Assembly (NCBI GenBank): GCA_965656445.1
Contig: CBFHKO010000005.1
Coordinates: forward strand, 1 to 64,000
Direction: 5' to 3'
From: JAHEJA01 sp965656445
GTDB taxonomy: Bacteria; Pseudomonadota; Alphaproteobacteria; Rhodobacterales; Rhodobacteraceae
DNA: 64,000 bases
In this document: piece by piece, positions 45,556 to 54,883 of the stretch
How the letters are laid out: the number at the start of each line of letters is the position of its first letter
Position numbering within the stretch: the stretch's first letter is position 1
The notes under the pieces: generated by a model
Database searches by the model: none
Told to the model about the DNA's origin: nothing
What the model saw: only the letters and a program-made list of their open reading frames with translations
Program-made: the position numbers and the translations under genes

Positions 45556-47472
45556 TTACGAACGTTTGTCGTCGCCGAGATCTTCGAAATCAGCGTCTAC
45601 GATATCATCATCCGCCGCAGCATTATCGCTTGAATCAAACGCAGGCTCATCGCCGCCTTCGTCTTGGCTTGCTTTGTAGATCGCTTCACCAAGCTTCATA
45701 GCCGCTTCAGTCACGTTTTGGATGCCTGATTTAATCTTGTCCGCTTTTTCGGTTTCAAGATCGTCTTTCAAGGCTGCGATAGCCAACTCAATCGCTTCGA
45801 TTGTTGTTGGATCAACCTTGTCAGCATGCTCTTCCATTGATTTCTCAGTGGAGTGAATCAAGCTCTCAGCTTGGTTCTTCGCATCTACCAATTCGCGGCG
45901 CTCTTTATCGGCGTCGGCGTTTTCTTCGGCTTCGCGTACCATGCGATCGATATCGTCATCGGACAAACCACCAGAGGCTTGGATTGTGATGTTTTGCTCT
46001 TTGCCAGTGCCTTTGTCTTTCGCAGACACAGATACGATGCCGTTTGCGTCGATATCAAAGGTCACCTCAATCTGAGGCATGCCGCGTGGCGCTGGTGGGA
46101 TATCTTCGAGGTTGAATTGACCCAAGATTTTGTTGTCCGCCGCCATTTCGCGTTCCCCTTGGAACACGCGAATTGTAACCGCGTTTTGGTTGTCTTCGGC
46201 TGTTGAGAAGACCTGCGATTTTTTCGTTGGGATCGTCGTGTTGCGATCGATCAAGCGTGTGAAAACACCGCCCAATGTTTCGATACCCAAGGACAATGGC
46301 GTTACGTCCAAGAGAACAACGTCCTTGACGTCACCCTGTAGAACACCCGCTTGAATAGCTGCGCCCATTGCAACAACTTCGTCAGGGTTCACACCTTTGT
46401 GTGGCTCTTTACCGAAGAATTTAGAAACCTCTTCGATAACCTTTGGCATACGTGTCATACCACCGACCAAGACGATTTCGTCGATGTCTGATGTCGATAG
46501 ACCCGCATCCTTAAGCGCCGCTTGGCATGGCTTCATAGACGCTTTGATCAAATCACCAACGAGGCTTTCCAATTTCGCACGTGTGAGCTTCATCACCATG
46601 TGCAGAGGTTGGCCAGTTTTGCCGTCCATAGAAATAAACGGTTGGTTGATTTCTGTCTGGTTCGCAGAAGACAATTCGATTTTTGCCTTTTCTGCCGCTT
46701 CTTTCAAACGCTGAAGCGCCATCTTGTCTTTGGTTAGGTCGACACCGTTTTCTTTTTTGAACTCATCCGCAAGATAGTTCACGATGCGCATGTCGAAATC
46801 TTCACCACCGAGGAATGTGTCACCGTTGGTTGATTTCACTTCGAACAAACCGTCGTCAATCTCAAGGATTGTGACGTCGAATGTCCCACCACCAAGGTCA
46901 TAAACCGCGATCGTTTTTGTTTCTTTCTTGTCCAAACCATACGCAAGCGCCGCTGCTGTTGGTTCGTTGATAATACGAAGCACTTCGAGGCCTGCGATTT
47001 TACCGGCGTCTTTGGTCGCCTGACGCTGAGCATCGTTAAAGTACGCAGGAACAGTGATAACCGCTTGCGTGACTTCTTCGCCCAAATAGGCTTCGGCTGT
47101 TTCTTTCATTTTCTGCAAGATCAGAGCAGAAATTTGAGACGGGCTAAATTTTTCGCCACGCGCCTCAACCCACGCATCTCCATTGCCGCCATTGATGACG
47201 TTGAAGGGTAGGTTTTTCAAATCTTTGGCGAGATCCGCATCGTCAAACCGACGGCCGATCAAACGTTTCACACCGAAAACAGTGTTGTCTGGGTTTGTCA
47301 CAGCTTGGCGTTTTGCTGGCTGTCCAACAAGGCGCTCGTCTTCTGTGAAGGCTACGATAGATGGCGTTGTGCGCGCACCTTCGGCATTTTCAATTACGCG
47401 AGGCTGAGATCCATCCATAATGGAAATACAGCTGTTTGTTGTTCCAAGGTCGATACCAATCACTTTGGCCAT
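45556..47472 (-). CDS. dnaK: chaperone DnaK (Hsp70)
   Basis: A 638-residue Hsp70 of normal length. Signature blocks are IGIDLGTTNSCISIMDG, IAVYDLGGGTFDVTILEI and IVLVGGMTRMPKVIEEV. The interdomain linker DVVLLDVTPLSLGIETLGG is followed by the substrate-binding domain and an acidic tail (AADDDIVDADFEDLGDDK). GAGGGATC precedes the ATG. A very good RpoH promoter lies about 95-125 bp upstream, so heat-shock control is likely. With dnaJ and clpB it makes a complete disaggregation set in this window. Confidence 0.99.
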   Translation of the reverse strand: MAKVIGIDLGTTNSCISIMDGSQPRVIENAEGARTTPSIVAFTEDERLVGQPAKRQAVTNPDNTVFGVKRLIGRRFDDADLAKDLKNLPFNVINGGNGDAWVEARGEKFSPSQISALILQKMKETAEAYLGEEVTQAVITVPAYFNDAQRQATKDAGKIAGLEVLRIINEPTAAALAYGLDKKETKTIAVYDLGGGTFDVTILEIDDGLFEVKSTNGDTFLGGEDFDMRIVNYLADEFKKENGVDLTKDKMALQRLKEAAEKAKIELSSANQTEINQPFISMDGKTGQPLHMVMKLTRAKLESLVGDLIKASMKPCQAALKDAGLSTSDIDEIVLVGGMTRMPKVIEEVSKFFGKEPHKGVNPDEVVAMGAAIQAGVLQGDVKDVVLLDVTPLSLGIETLGGVFTRLIDRNTTIPTKKSQVFSTAEDNQNAVTIRVFQGEREMAADNKILGQFNLEDIPPAPRGMPQIEVTFDIDANGIVSVSAKDKGTGKEQNITIQASGGLSDDDIDRMVREAEENADADKERRELVDAKNQAESLIHSTEKSMEEHADKVDPTTIEAIELAIAALKDDLETEKADKIKSGIQNVTEAAMKLGEAIYKASQDEGGDEPAFDSSDNAAADDDIVDADFEDLGDDKRS

Positions 47473-47797
47473 TTTTGATCCCTCTTTAGTTAAGGCGATA
47501 ACACAAGACGCAAACCCGTTATGGCATCAGCGCCGCAATTCATCGCGCAAAATTGCGCGTCTCGGCGTATATAGGCAGCCAGAAAAGCAGCTGCAAGCGG
47601 TCAACGATAAAATCATGGCTTAATTCACATGCAATTCGTTGGTTTTTTGTAAAATTAAGGCAAGAACGTTCATATTTCAGGCAAAACTCACACTTTCGAA
47701 TAGAGACCCTATTCTTGTTTCCACAATAGAATTCCGCCACCCTCTAAAAGTCCCAGTGCTCGCGACGTAGTTCCTTTTGTCAAAGGAGACCATACGT
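47473..47797. other. divergent spacer between dnaK and the peroxidase gene
   Basis: 325 bp without a gene. It holds the dnaK heat-shock promoter (47566-47597) and a palindrome CGCGCAA-AA-TTGCGCG (47544-47559) in the dnaK leader. For the peroxidase gene it holds a ribosome binding site AAGGAG at about 47783. The remainder is AT-rich and unassigned. Confidence 0.7.
47566..47597 (-). promoter_or_regulatory. RpoH promoter of dnaK
   Basis: On the - strand, CTTG (complement of 47594-47597) is followed after 18 bases by CCTATATACG (complement of 47566-47575). This fits the alphaproteobacterial heat-shock consensus CTTG-N17/18-CYTATNTNNG at every defined position. Confidence 0.85.
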
Positions 47798-49078
47798 ATG
47801 AAGTTATCACTGAAGGCCTGTCTGACGCTCGGCACACTCCTGTCGGCGACACCTAGCGCGTCCGCAACCTTTCTTGAGATTATTTCTGAATACTTTGATC
47901 CCCTGCCAGAGACCGCCGTGTCTAACCCAAATGATGCAACGACCAAAGCGCAAATTGAACTGGGTAAAACGCTCTATTTCGATCCTCGTTTATCCGCCGA
48001 TTGGGACGTCTCCTGCGCGAGTTGTCACGATATCAACAATGGTGGGGATGATGGGCTTGAAGTCTCCGTCGGACATCAGGGCCTAACAGGTGAACGGAAC
48101 GCGCCAACCGTATTGAACGCCGTCTTCAACATCGCCCAATTTTGGGACGGGCGTGCGGACACTCTCGCAGAGCAAGCCAAAGGACCGGTGATTGCACCAG
48201 TGGAAATGGCAAACACGCCTGAAAATGTGATCAAGACATTGAACGCTATTCCTTGGTATCGTGAACAATTTAACGCGGCCTTCCCTAATCAAGGGGACGC
48301 ATTGACCTTCGATAACATGGCGGCAGCAATCGCCACTTTCGAAGAAACCCTCGTGACGCCAACAAAGTTTGATGACTTTTTGAACGGTGACGAGAGTGCT
48401 TTGACTCCTGACGAATTGTTCGGCGTGTTCACCTTTATCGATACAGGCTGTATTGTCTGTCACAACGGGACCAATGTTGGCGGTGGGTTCTTCGAACGCT
48501 TAGGCATGGTCCATGCCGTTGATCCAGCTAAGTTCCCCCCCGAGGACACGGGGGTCTATGCTGTGACAAACCTCGAAGAGGATAGATATTCATTTCGTGT
48601 TGCACCTCTTCGCAATGTGACCGTGACAGCGCCCTACTTTCATTCAGGCCGTGTAGATACACTAGAAGAAGCCGTGAATATTATGGCAAAGGCACAGCTC
48701 GGCACCGTGCTTAGACCACAGGACACGGCAAGCATTATTGCATTCCTAACATCCCTTGAGGGCGCCCCTTTGGGCATTGATGCACCGGAATTGCCCGAAT
48801 TGGATCCAGAATTGGCGCATACAGTCGCTCCTCCTGCTTTGGCGCACCTCTATCCAGATCCCCAAGAGGCTATTGTTAATGACGAGATTGAAGACACTAC
48901 ACTGACTGGCGTCCTCCTCGAGACGATAGAAGCAGTTGAGGCTGAGGCTCCAAATTCAGAACCTACCAGTCAATCTAAACCTGTCGAAGCTGCACCAGCT
49001 AAACCGGCTGAAACCGCTCAAAAATCAAAACCATCCAAAAGCACGTCTTCCTTCACGAGTGTCGCTGATTTGGATTAA
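47798..49078 (+). CDS. di-haem cytochrome c peroxidase family protein (CCP/MauG)
   Basis: A 426-residue exported protein from ATG 47798 (AAGGAG upstream; signal peptide cleaved after ASA near residue 24). It has two c-haem sites, CASCH near residue 74 and CIVCH near 224, with the CCP segments FWDGRADTLAEQAKGPV and RVAPLRNVTVTAPYFHSGR. It reduces peroxide, or acts as a MauG-like oxidant, in the periplasm. Residues about 335-426 form an unusual Pro/Ala/Glu/Ser-rich low-complexity tail beyond the normal family end. It is convergent with an ABC permease, overlapping by 4 bp. Confidence 0.9.
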   Translation: MKLSLKACLTLGTLLSATPSASATFLEIISEYFDPLPETAVSNPNDATTKAQIELGKTLYFDPRLSADWDVSCASCHDINNGGDDGLEVSVGHQGLTGERNAPTVLNAVFNIAQFWDGRADTLAEQAKGPVIAPVEMANTPENVIKTLNAIPWYREQFNAAFPNQGDALTFDNMAAAIATFEETLVTPTKFDDFLNGDESALTPDELFGVFTFIDTGCIVCHNGTNVGGGFFERLGMVHAVDPAKFPPEDTGVYAVTNLEEDRYSFRVAPLRNVTVTAPYFHSGRVDTLEEAVNIMAKAQLGTVLRPQDTASIIAFLTSLEGAPLGIDAPELPELDPELAHTVAPPALAHLYPDPQEAIVNDEIEDTTLTGVLLETIEAVEAEAPNSEPTSQSKPVEAAPAKPAETAQKSKPSKSTSSFTSVADLD

Positions 49079-49839
49079 CCTCGAGCAGTCCAGCTCGATG
49101 ATGCGCGCTTACGCGTGTAATATTCGCCAACAAGACCAAGAATCAAAAAAGCAACGGCCACTTTGGCCGCATAATATGGATCCGAATTACGCGGTGCATA
49201 GTTCACAAACGCAAATCCTCGGGCCTGATCAATCACATGAAATAACGGGTTCCAATCAAACAAGGCTAAGCGGTCACTTGGCATGTTGTTGGCAAGAAAC
49301 ATCTTGCCCGATGCGATCATATTCGCACGTTGGTAAATCATCGAGATAATACTTACTGGACCAGGCGCCCAAGGCTTTGCCGCCAAAACAACCAAGCCAA
49401 TTGCACATCCCGAAAGCCAAGCCAAAAGGACCATCGCCATTGTGTTGACGGGATCGTAAATGACAAAATTTGTGAAGGCGACATAGTAGACCAACAAAAT
49501 CACAAACCCCGAAAACATTTGTGTATAAAGTGAACTCAACCCCGCAGACGTAATTGCAACCACAGTATTCATAGGCGCATGCTGCATCATTGGTGAGGTT
49601 GGGCCCTCGGCTCCTGAAACGGCCCCAACTGCCTGAGTATGCACCATAAACAAGAAAATTCCGCTCATTACATAAATGACAAAATCACCTCGAACAGCTA
49701 GCCCTCTTAGTCCAAGCACTTCGAACATGATCGGAGTTCTTTGGGTTTTGCGAACGTTGCGGACCGTCGCATGATAGATGATGCGCATCAATTTTAGCGC
49801 ATTTCCCAAGCCGGTTTGTGGCTTTCTTACATGAAACAT
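49075..49839 (-). CDS. polysaccharide export ABC-2 permease, orphan
   Basis: A 254-residue membrane protein with about six hydrophobic segments. Its layout is that of KpsM/RfbA-type permeases, which export capsule, O-antigen or teichoic-acid-like chains (WNPLFHVIDQARGFAFVNY near the C-terminus is characteristic). The matching ATPase gene (KpsT/RfbB type) is not next to it. It stands at the border of the glycan gene cluster and is divergent from cysQ, so it may export that product. Confidence 0.82.
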   Translation of the reverse strand: MFHVRKPQTGLGNALKLMRIIYHATVRNVRKTQRTPIMFEVLGLRGLAVRGDFVIYVMSGIFLFMVHTQAVGAVSGAEGPTSPMMQHAPMNTVVAITSAGLSSLYTQMFSGFVILLVYYVAFTNFVIYDPVNTMAMVLLAWLSGCAIGLVVLAAKPWAPGPVSIISMIYQRANMIASGKMFLANNMPSDRLALFDWNPLFHVIDQARGFAFVNYAPRNSDPYYAAKVAVAFLILGLVGEYYTRKRASSSWTARG

Positions 49840-49931
49840 TACGGACCAGACCTTATTTTGGCTGCACTATTGAACAACGGGTTGATAGAATTTCAATATG
49901 GCATAATAAGGGCATTCAAAGCTAAAAAACA

Positions 49932-50765
49932 ATGAATTCAGATCAAAAACCAGAAAGTGAGCGTCTTTTGGATTACGATTTACTAACACGAGTCATGCGC
50001 GATCTCGCCTTAGCAGGCGGCGACAAGATTATGGACATCTACAATTCTGACGATTTTGAAGTCAAAACAAAGTCCGATAGCAGCCCCGTCACCGAAGCAG
50101 ATGAAGCCGCGGATGTTGTGATTAGTGACGGATTGCGCGCCGCATTTCCAGACATTACGCTGATCACCGAAGAGCAATCACAGTCTCATTCAGAGAAAGC
50201 CGATGTCTTTTTGATTGTTGACCCACTTGATGGCACAAAGGAATTCATAAACCGTCGCGGCGACTTTACCGTCAACATCGCGCTCGTTGAAAACGGAATA
50301 CCAACGCGCGGTGTTGTCTATGCTCCTGCGAAAAACAGAATGTTCTTTACTCAGGCTGATGGAACAACAGTCGAGGAAACGGGCCCCTTTGTCAAAGGTC
50401 AAATCGGAGAAACCCGCCAGATTTCCGTGTCTACGCCAAACAATGATGCATTGATCGTTGTCGCCTCAAAGTCCCATCGCGACCAAGCGACTGATGACTA
50501 CATTGCGAAATACAACGTGCAAGACATGACAAGTGCAGGGTCCTCATTGAAATTTTGCCTCGTCGCAACAGGCGAAGCGGACCTCTACCCCCGAGTCGGA
50601 CGCACAATGGAATGGGATACCGCAGCTGGTCATGCGGTCTTAAATGGCGCAGGCGGTGCAGTCGTCCGCTTTGACGACCTCACCCCGTTGACGTATGGGA
50701 AAGAGGATTATGCCAATCCATTTTTCATAGCTTTTTCAAAGGGTGTGGATTTAAAAACGCCCTAA
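49932..50765 (+). CDS. cysQ: 3'(2'),5'-bisphosphate nucleotidase CysQ
   Basis: A 277-residue inositol-monophosphatase-fold enzyme. Metal-binding motifs are TEADEAADVVISDGL, ITEEQ, VDPLDGTKEFINRRGDFTVNIAL near 95-118, and EWDTAAGHAVLNGAGG near 225. It hydrolyses PAP, the by-product of PAPS-dependent sulfation and sulfate assimilation. That fits a cluster ending in a sulfotransferase. It is on the same strand as galU but 169 bp away. Confidence 0.93.
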   Translation: MNSDQKPESERLLDYDLLTRVMRDLALAGGDKIMDIYNSDDFEVKTKSDSSPVTEADEAADVVISDGLRAAFPDITLITEEQSQSHSEKADVFLIVDPLDGTKEFINRRGDFTVNIALVENGIPTRGVVYAPAKNRMFFTQADGTTVEETGPFVKGQIGETRQISVSTPNNDALIVVASKSHRDQATDDYIAKYNVQDMTSAGSSLKFCLVATGEADLYPRVGRTMEWDTAAGHAVLNGAGGAVVRFDDLTPLTYGKEDYANPFFIAFSKGVDLKTP

Positions 50766-50934
50766 CTGCAATGACTTAGACAAATTTCCCCGTTTATTTA
50801 TGCATCCAAGTCGCCACCTGTGACTTGGGTGTTGTTCATTGGCACGATTGTTTCCTGAATTTGTCACAATTCAAACACTTTTGGATAGGAAAACAGGATC
50901 AAAGCACATGTTAATGATTAGAATGGGGTAAGAC

Positions 50935-51828
50935 ATGAAGAATAAAGTCACTAAAGCAATCTTTCCAGTCGCAGGACTTGGGACGCGGTTTCTTCCAGCA
51001 ACAAAATCAGTTCCAAAAGAAATTTTGACTTTGGTAGACAAACCTTTGATCCAATATGCCATTGATGAAGCACGTGCAGCTGGGATCAAGGAATTTATTT
51101 TTGTGACGTCTCGGGGCAAAGGCGCCCTAGAAGACTATTTTGACCACTCTCCCCAGTTGGAATCTGAACTACGTCGCAAGGGCAAGAAAGACCTTCTTAA
51201 GACGCTGAAAGATACCAACATGGATAGCGGCGCAATCGCCTATATCCGCCAACACAAAGCTATGGGCCTCGGGCATGCCGTTTGGTGCGCACGCCGCTTG
51301 ATCGGCAATGAACCCTTTGCGGTTATTTTACCGGACGACGTTATCGCCGCTGAAAAACCATGCCTAAAACAGATGGTCGAAGCCTATGAAGATACAGGCG
51401 GATCAATGGTTGCTGCCATGGAAGTCCCACAAGATAAAACATCCTCTTACGGAATTTTAGATGTCGAACAGCAGTTTGGCAACAAGCTCCCAGTCCGTGG
51501 AATGGTTGAAAAACCCGCACCTGGAACGGAACCTTCGAACCTCGCTGTTATCGGACGTTACATCCTATCCCCAAGCGTTCTACGCAATCTCAGTCAAATC
51601 AAAGCTGGATCAGGTGGTGAAATACAGCTGACGGACGCGATCGCCCAAGAAATAACAGAGGGCCGCCCAGTCAATGGTTTGCGGTTTGACGGCCAACGTT
51701 TTGATTGCGGATCCAAAGCGGGTTTCTTGCAGGCCACGATATCCTTTGCTTTGGCTCGTAGCGATTTGGGTGATGAGCTTTTTGACTATATGAACGGCGT
51801 TGTCGCTATGGATAAAGCGGCGCAATAG
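50935..51828 (+). CDS. galU: UTP-glucose-1-phosphate uridylyltransferase
   Basis: A 297-residue GalU. The nucleotide-binding start FPVAGLGTRFLPATKSVPKE is near residue 10. Further conserved segments are GLGHAVWCARRLIGNEPFAVILPDDV, MVEKPAPGTEPSNLAVIGRYIL and FDCGSKAGFLQA. It makes UDP-glucose from UTP and glucose-1-phosphate. ATGGGGTAAGAC precedes the ATG. galE follows after 18 bp, so the two probably form one unit that supplies UDP-glucose and UDP-galactose. Confidence 0.97.
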   Translation: MKNKVTKAIFPVAGLGTRFLPATKSVPKEILTLVDKPLIQYAIDEARAAGIKEFIFVTSRGKGALEDYFDHSPQLESELRRKGKKDLLKTLKDTNMDSGAIAYIRQHKAMGLGHAVWCARRLIGNEPFAVILPDDVIAAEKPCLKQMVEAYEDTGGSMVAAMEVPQDKTSSYGILDVEQQFGNKLPVRGMVEKPAPGTEPSNLAVIGRYILSPSVLRNLSQIKAGSGGEIQLTDAIAQEITEGRPVNGLRFDGQRFDCGSKAGFLQATISFALARSDLGDELFDYMNGVVAMDKAAQ

Positions 51829-51846
51829 CTGTTTACGAGGTTTCAA

Positions 51847-52830
51847 ATGTCAAATGTTTTGGTCACGGGCGGCGCTGGTTACATAGGGTCGCACGCCTGC
51901 AAAGCGCTCAAAGCCGCGGGATACACACCAGTAACATTTGATAGTTTATGCACTGGCTGGAAAGATGCAGTTAAATTTGGACCCTTTGAGCAAGGCGATT
52001 TATTGGATCGCGCTCGATTGGACGAGGTTTTTGCAAAATATCGGCCCATTGCCGTCATGCATTTTGCAGCCCTCAGTCAAGTTGGCGAAAGCATGCAAAA
52101 GCCAGGTAAATATTGGCACAACAACGTGACTGGCTCATTGAATTTGATTGAGGCAACGATTGCCGCCGGTGTCAAAAATTTCGTCTTTTCATCGACCTGT
52201 GCCACGTATGGCGATCAAGACAATGTTGTCTTGGATGAAAACTCGCAACAACATCCGATTAATGCATATGGTGCTTCAAAACGTGCCATCGAAGATATGC
52301 TCAAAGATTTCCAAGCCTCTGATGGGCTTGAGCACGTCATTTTTCGCTATTTCAATGTGGCTGGTGCTGATCCAGACGCCGAAGTTGGCGAATACCACCA
52401 ACCTGAAACACATCTAGTCCCTCTTATTTTAGATGCGATTGATGGAAAACGGGATGCATTAACAATATTTGGCACGGATTACGATACACATGACGGCACC
52501 TGCATCCGCGATTACGTCCATGTCTGTGATTTGGTCGATGCGCATGTTTTAGGGATCAAGTGGCTCTTGGATGACAAGGGATCACAAATCTTTAACCTTG
52601 GAACAGGGAGCGGATTTTCGGTTCGCGAAGTTGTCGATCAAGCGCATCATGTCACCAACAAACCCGTCCCAATGATCGAAGGAGAGCGGCGTCCCGGTGA
52701 TTGTACTAAATTGGTCTCAGGTTCAACACGCGCGGAACAAAACCTCGGTTGGCGCCCACATCGCTCAACCATGAAGCAGATGATATTAGACGCATGGCGC
52801 TGGCATAACGCAGAAAAGTATAGCGAATGA
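51847..52830 (+). CDS. galE: UDP-glucose 4-epimerase
   Basis: A 327-residue short-chain dehydrogenase-type epimerase. It has the NAD-binding VTGGAGYIGSHACKAL at the N-terminus, SSTCATYG and the catalytic YGASK near residue 142. RYFNVAGADP and HDGTCIRDYVHV are GalE signatures. It interconverts UDP-glucose and UDP-galactose for the glycan genes downstream. The next gene starts 26 bp later. Confidence 0.96.
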   Translation: MSNVLVTGGAGYIGSHACKALKAAGYTPVTFDSLCTGWKDAVKFGPFEQGDLLDRARLDEVFAKYRPIAVMHFAALSQVGESMQKPGKYWHNNVTGSLNLIEATIAAGVKNFVFSSTCATYGDQDNVVLDENSQQHPINAYGASKRAIEDMLKDFQASDGLEHVIFRYFNVAGADPDAEVGEYHQPETHLVPLILDAIDGKRDALTIFGTDYDTHDGTCIRDYVHVCDLVDAHVLGIKWLLDDKGSQIFNLGTGSGFSVREVVDQAHHVTNKPVPMIEGERRPGDCTKLVSGSTRAEQNLGWRPHRSTMKQMILDAWRWHNAEKYSE

Positions 52831-52856
52831 TGCTATTTTGGCATTAGCTTCTTGTT

Positions 52857-53876
52857 ATGATTAACCACGTGTCCGACCTGAGAACAGCCTACCAACTTCG
52901 AATTCGGCGTAAACGGCTGTTGTTTCGGGCATTTCGTAAGCGTCGACAGTTGACTAATATCACCATTAACGCAGCCGATATCAAGAAAACAGACATCTTG
53001 GCATTTGTGACGCTTAGGAACGAAATTCACCGCCTTCCCTATTTTCTCGACCATCATAGATCACTCGGCGTCACACATTTCTTTATTGTCGATAACAATA
53101 GCGATGACGGATCCACCGATTTCTTGAAATCTCAATCAGATATCTCGCTCTGGTCCACATCCCATAGTTACAAACTATCTCGATTTGGGATGGATTGGCT
53201 AACATGGCTCATGATTAAATTTGGGCATGGGCATTGGTGTTTGACCTTGGATGCCGACGAGATTTTCATTTATCCCCATTGGAACACGCGCCCCCTAGAT
53301 GCGCTCACAAAATGGTTGGATCAGACAGGAGAGCGATCCTTTGGCGCAATGATGTTGGATTTATATCCAAGTGGCAAAGTTGGGACTATGCCCGATGCAT
53401 ATTCACCATTTAAAACGTTGAAATGGTTTGATCGCGGAAACTATACGCAAATTCGACAACACAAATTGCAAAACCTCTGGATTCAAGGAGGTGTTCGAGC
53501 GCGATGCTTCTTTGATCAAGAACCCGAACGCGCGCCAACTATGGGAAAAATTCCATTAGTTAAGTGGGATAGAAGCTACACTTATGTTTCTTCTACGCAC
53601 TCACTCCTTCCCCGAAACCTTAATCATGTCTATGATATGCAAGGCGGTGAAAAAACGAGTGGCATTTTACTTCACACGAAATTTTTGCCGTCGATTGTTA
53701 AAAAGTCCGAAGAAGAAAAACAAAGACAAGAACACTTCGCCAATAGCGCATTGTACGATCAATACTACGATGCTTTGACGGAAAATCCTGATCTCTGGTG
53801 TGCGTATTCAACGCGATTATATGGGTGGAAACAACTCGAAGCACTGGGGCTCATGTCTAAGGGAGGTTGGGCGTGA
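52857..53876 (+). CDS. family 2-type glycosyltransferase, copy 1
   Basis: A 339-residue protein. After a basic N-terminus (LRIRRKRLLFRAFRKRRQLT), residues about 48-150 form a GT-A-like nucleotide-sugar domain: LAFVTLRNEIHRLPYFLDHHR, FIVDNNSDDGSTDF, then LTLDADEIFIYP as the DxD metal motif. This fits the Glyco_tranf_2_4 group (PF13704). The C-terminus ends WKQLEALGLMSKGGWA. The next gene is a clear paralogue with the same ending. No membrane segment was seen, so it probably acts on the cytosolic face. The donor sugar is unknown. Confidence 0.85.
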   Translation: MINHVSDLRTAYQLRIRRKRLLFRAFRKRRQLTNITINAADIKKTDILAFVTLRNEIHRLPYFLDHHRSLGVTHFFIVDNNSDDGSTDFLKSQSDISLWSTSHSYKLSRFGMDWLTWLMIKFGHGHWCLTLDADEIFIYPHWNTRPLDALTKWLDQTGERSFGAMMLDLYPSGKVGTMPDAYSPFKTLKWFDRGNYTQIRQHKLQNLWIQGGVRARCFFDQEPERAPTMGKIPLVKWDRSYTYVSSTHSLLPRNLNHVYDMQGGEKTSGILLHTKFLPSIVKKSEEEKQRQEHFANSALYDQYYDALTENPDLWCAYSTRLYGWKQLEALGLMSKGGWA

Positions 53877-54883
53877 AATTGTGGCAATCCTATCGACTCC
53901 GCTTGAGGCGCCGTCGTTGGCACATCCGCGCCTTCCGCAAAAGTCGTGAGCTGACCTGTTCATCGGACAATACAGCAAAAATCAACGCCAATGATGTCAT
54001 CGTTTTTTCAACCATCCGAAACGAAGATATTCGGCTTCCGTATTTCTTGGAATATTATCGCAATATCGGCGTGAAACACTTTGTGTTCATTGATAACGGC
54101 AGCGATGACGGTGGCCCCGATTTCCTTCGTCAGCAACCTGACGTGACCCTCTATGAAACACAAGGCAGCTATAAACATTCGCGCTTTGGGATGGATTGGG
54201 TAAACTGGTTGCTCAAGAAAATTGGGCATGGTCATTGGTGTTTGGTGGTTGATCCAGACGAATTTTTTGTCTTTCCGTTTTCAGATAACCGGCCCATTCA
54301 AGCGTTGACAGATTGGCTAGATGCATCATCGCTAAGGTCGTTTAGCGCGATGTTGCTGGACATGTATCCCAAGGGACCGATCCATGATCAGGCCTATAAA
54401 CGGGGTCAAAACCCCTTGGAAATTACGCAATGGTTTGACTCAGGGAATTACACCTACGAAAAAAACCACCGCTTTGGGAACCTTTGGATCCAAGGTGGCC
54501 CTCGGGCGCGTGCTTTTTTCAACAACAACCCAAAAAAAGCGCCTGCTTTGAACAAAGTACCGCTCATCAAGTGGCATAAACGATATGTCTATGAGAGCTC
54601 AACTCATATGGTTTTGCCGCGTGGCTTGAACCTCGCCTACGAACAAAACGGCGGTGAATTGGCCAGTGGTGTGCTGCTCCATACCAAATTTTTGGATACC
54701 TTGTCGGTTAAAGCCAAAGAAGAGTTGGCGCGCAATCAACATTACGCCAATAGTGCCGAGTACAAACTCTACGCTCAAGAAATAGAAAACAGCGTTGATT
54801 TATGGCATCGTTGGTCCGAACAATATATCAACTGGCGCCAGCTTGAAATTCTTGGGCTGATGTCAAAAGGAAATTGGGCATGA
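53873..54883 (+). CDS. family 2-type glycosyltransferase, copy 2
   Basis: A 336-residue paralogue of the preceding protein. GTG 53873 overlaps the previous stop (GTGA) and follows GGGAGG by six bases, so it is preferred to the TTG at 53867. It shares the basic N-terminus (LRLRRRRWHIRAFRKSRELT), FIDNGSDDGGPDFL, LVVDPDEFFVFP as the DxD-type site, and the ending WRQLEILGLMSKGNWA. The two copies likely arose by tandem duplication and add different sugars or act in sequence. It is coupled by ATGA to the next gene. Confidence 0.85.
   Translation: MKLWQSYRLRLRRRRWHIRAFRKSRELTCSSDNTAKINANDVIVFSTIRNEDIRLPYFLEYYRNIGVKHFVFIDNGSDDGGPDFLRQQPDVTLYETQGSYKHSRFGMDWVNWLLKKIGHGHWCLVVDPDEFFVFPFSDNRPIQALTDWLDASSLRSFSAMLLDMYPKGPIHDQAYKRGQNPLEITQWFDSGNYTYEKNHRFGNLWIQGGPRARAFFNNNPKKAPALNKVPLIKWHKRYVYESSTHMVLPRGLNLAYEQNGGELASGVLLHTKFLDTLSVKAKEELARNQHYANSAEYKLYAQEIENSVDLWHRWSEQYINWRQLEILGLMSKGNWA

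Noticed and set aside
47777..47797. TTG start seven codons before the peroxidase ATG
   Set aside because: The AAGGAG site lies within this extension, and the signal peptide fits a start at 47798.
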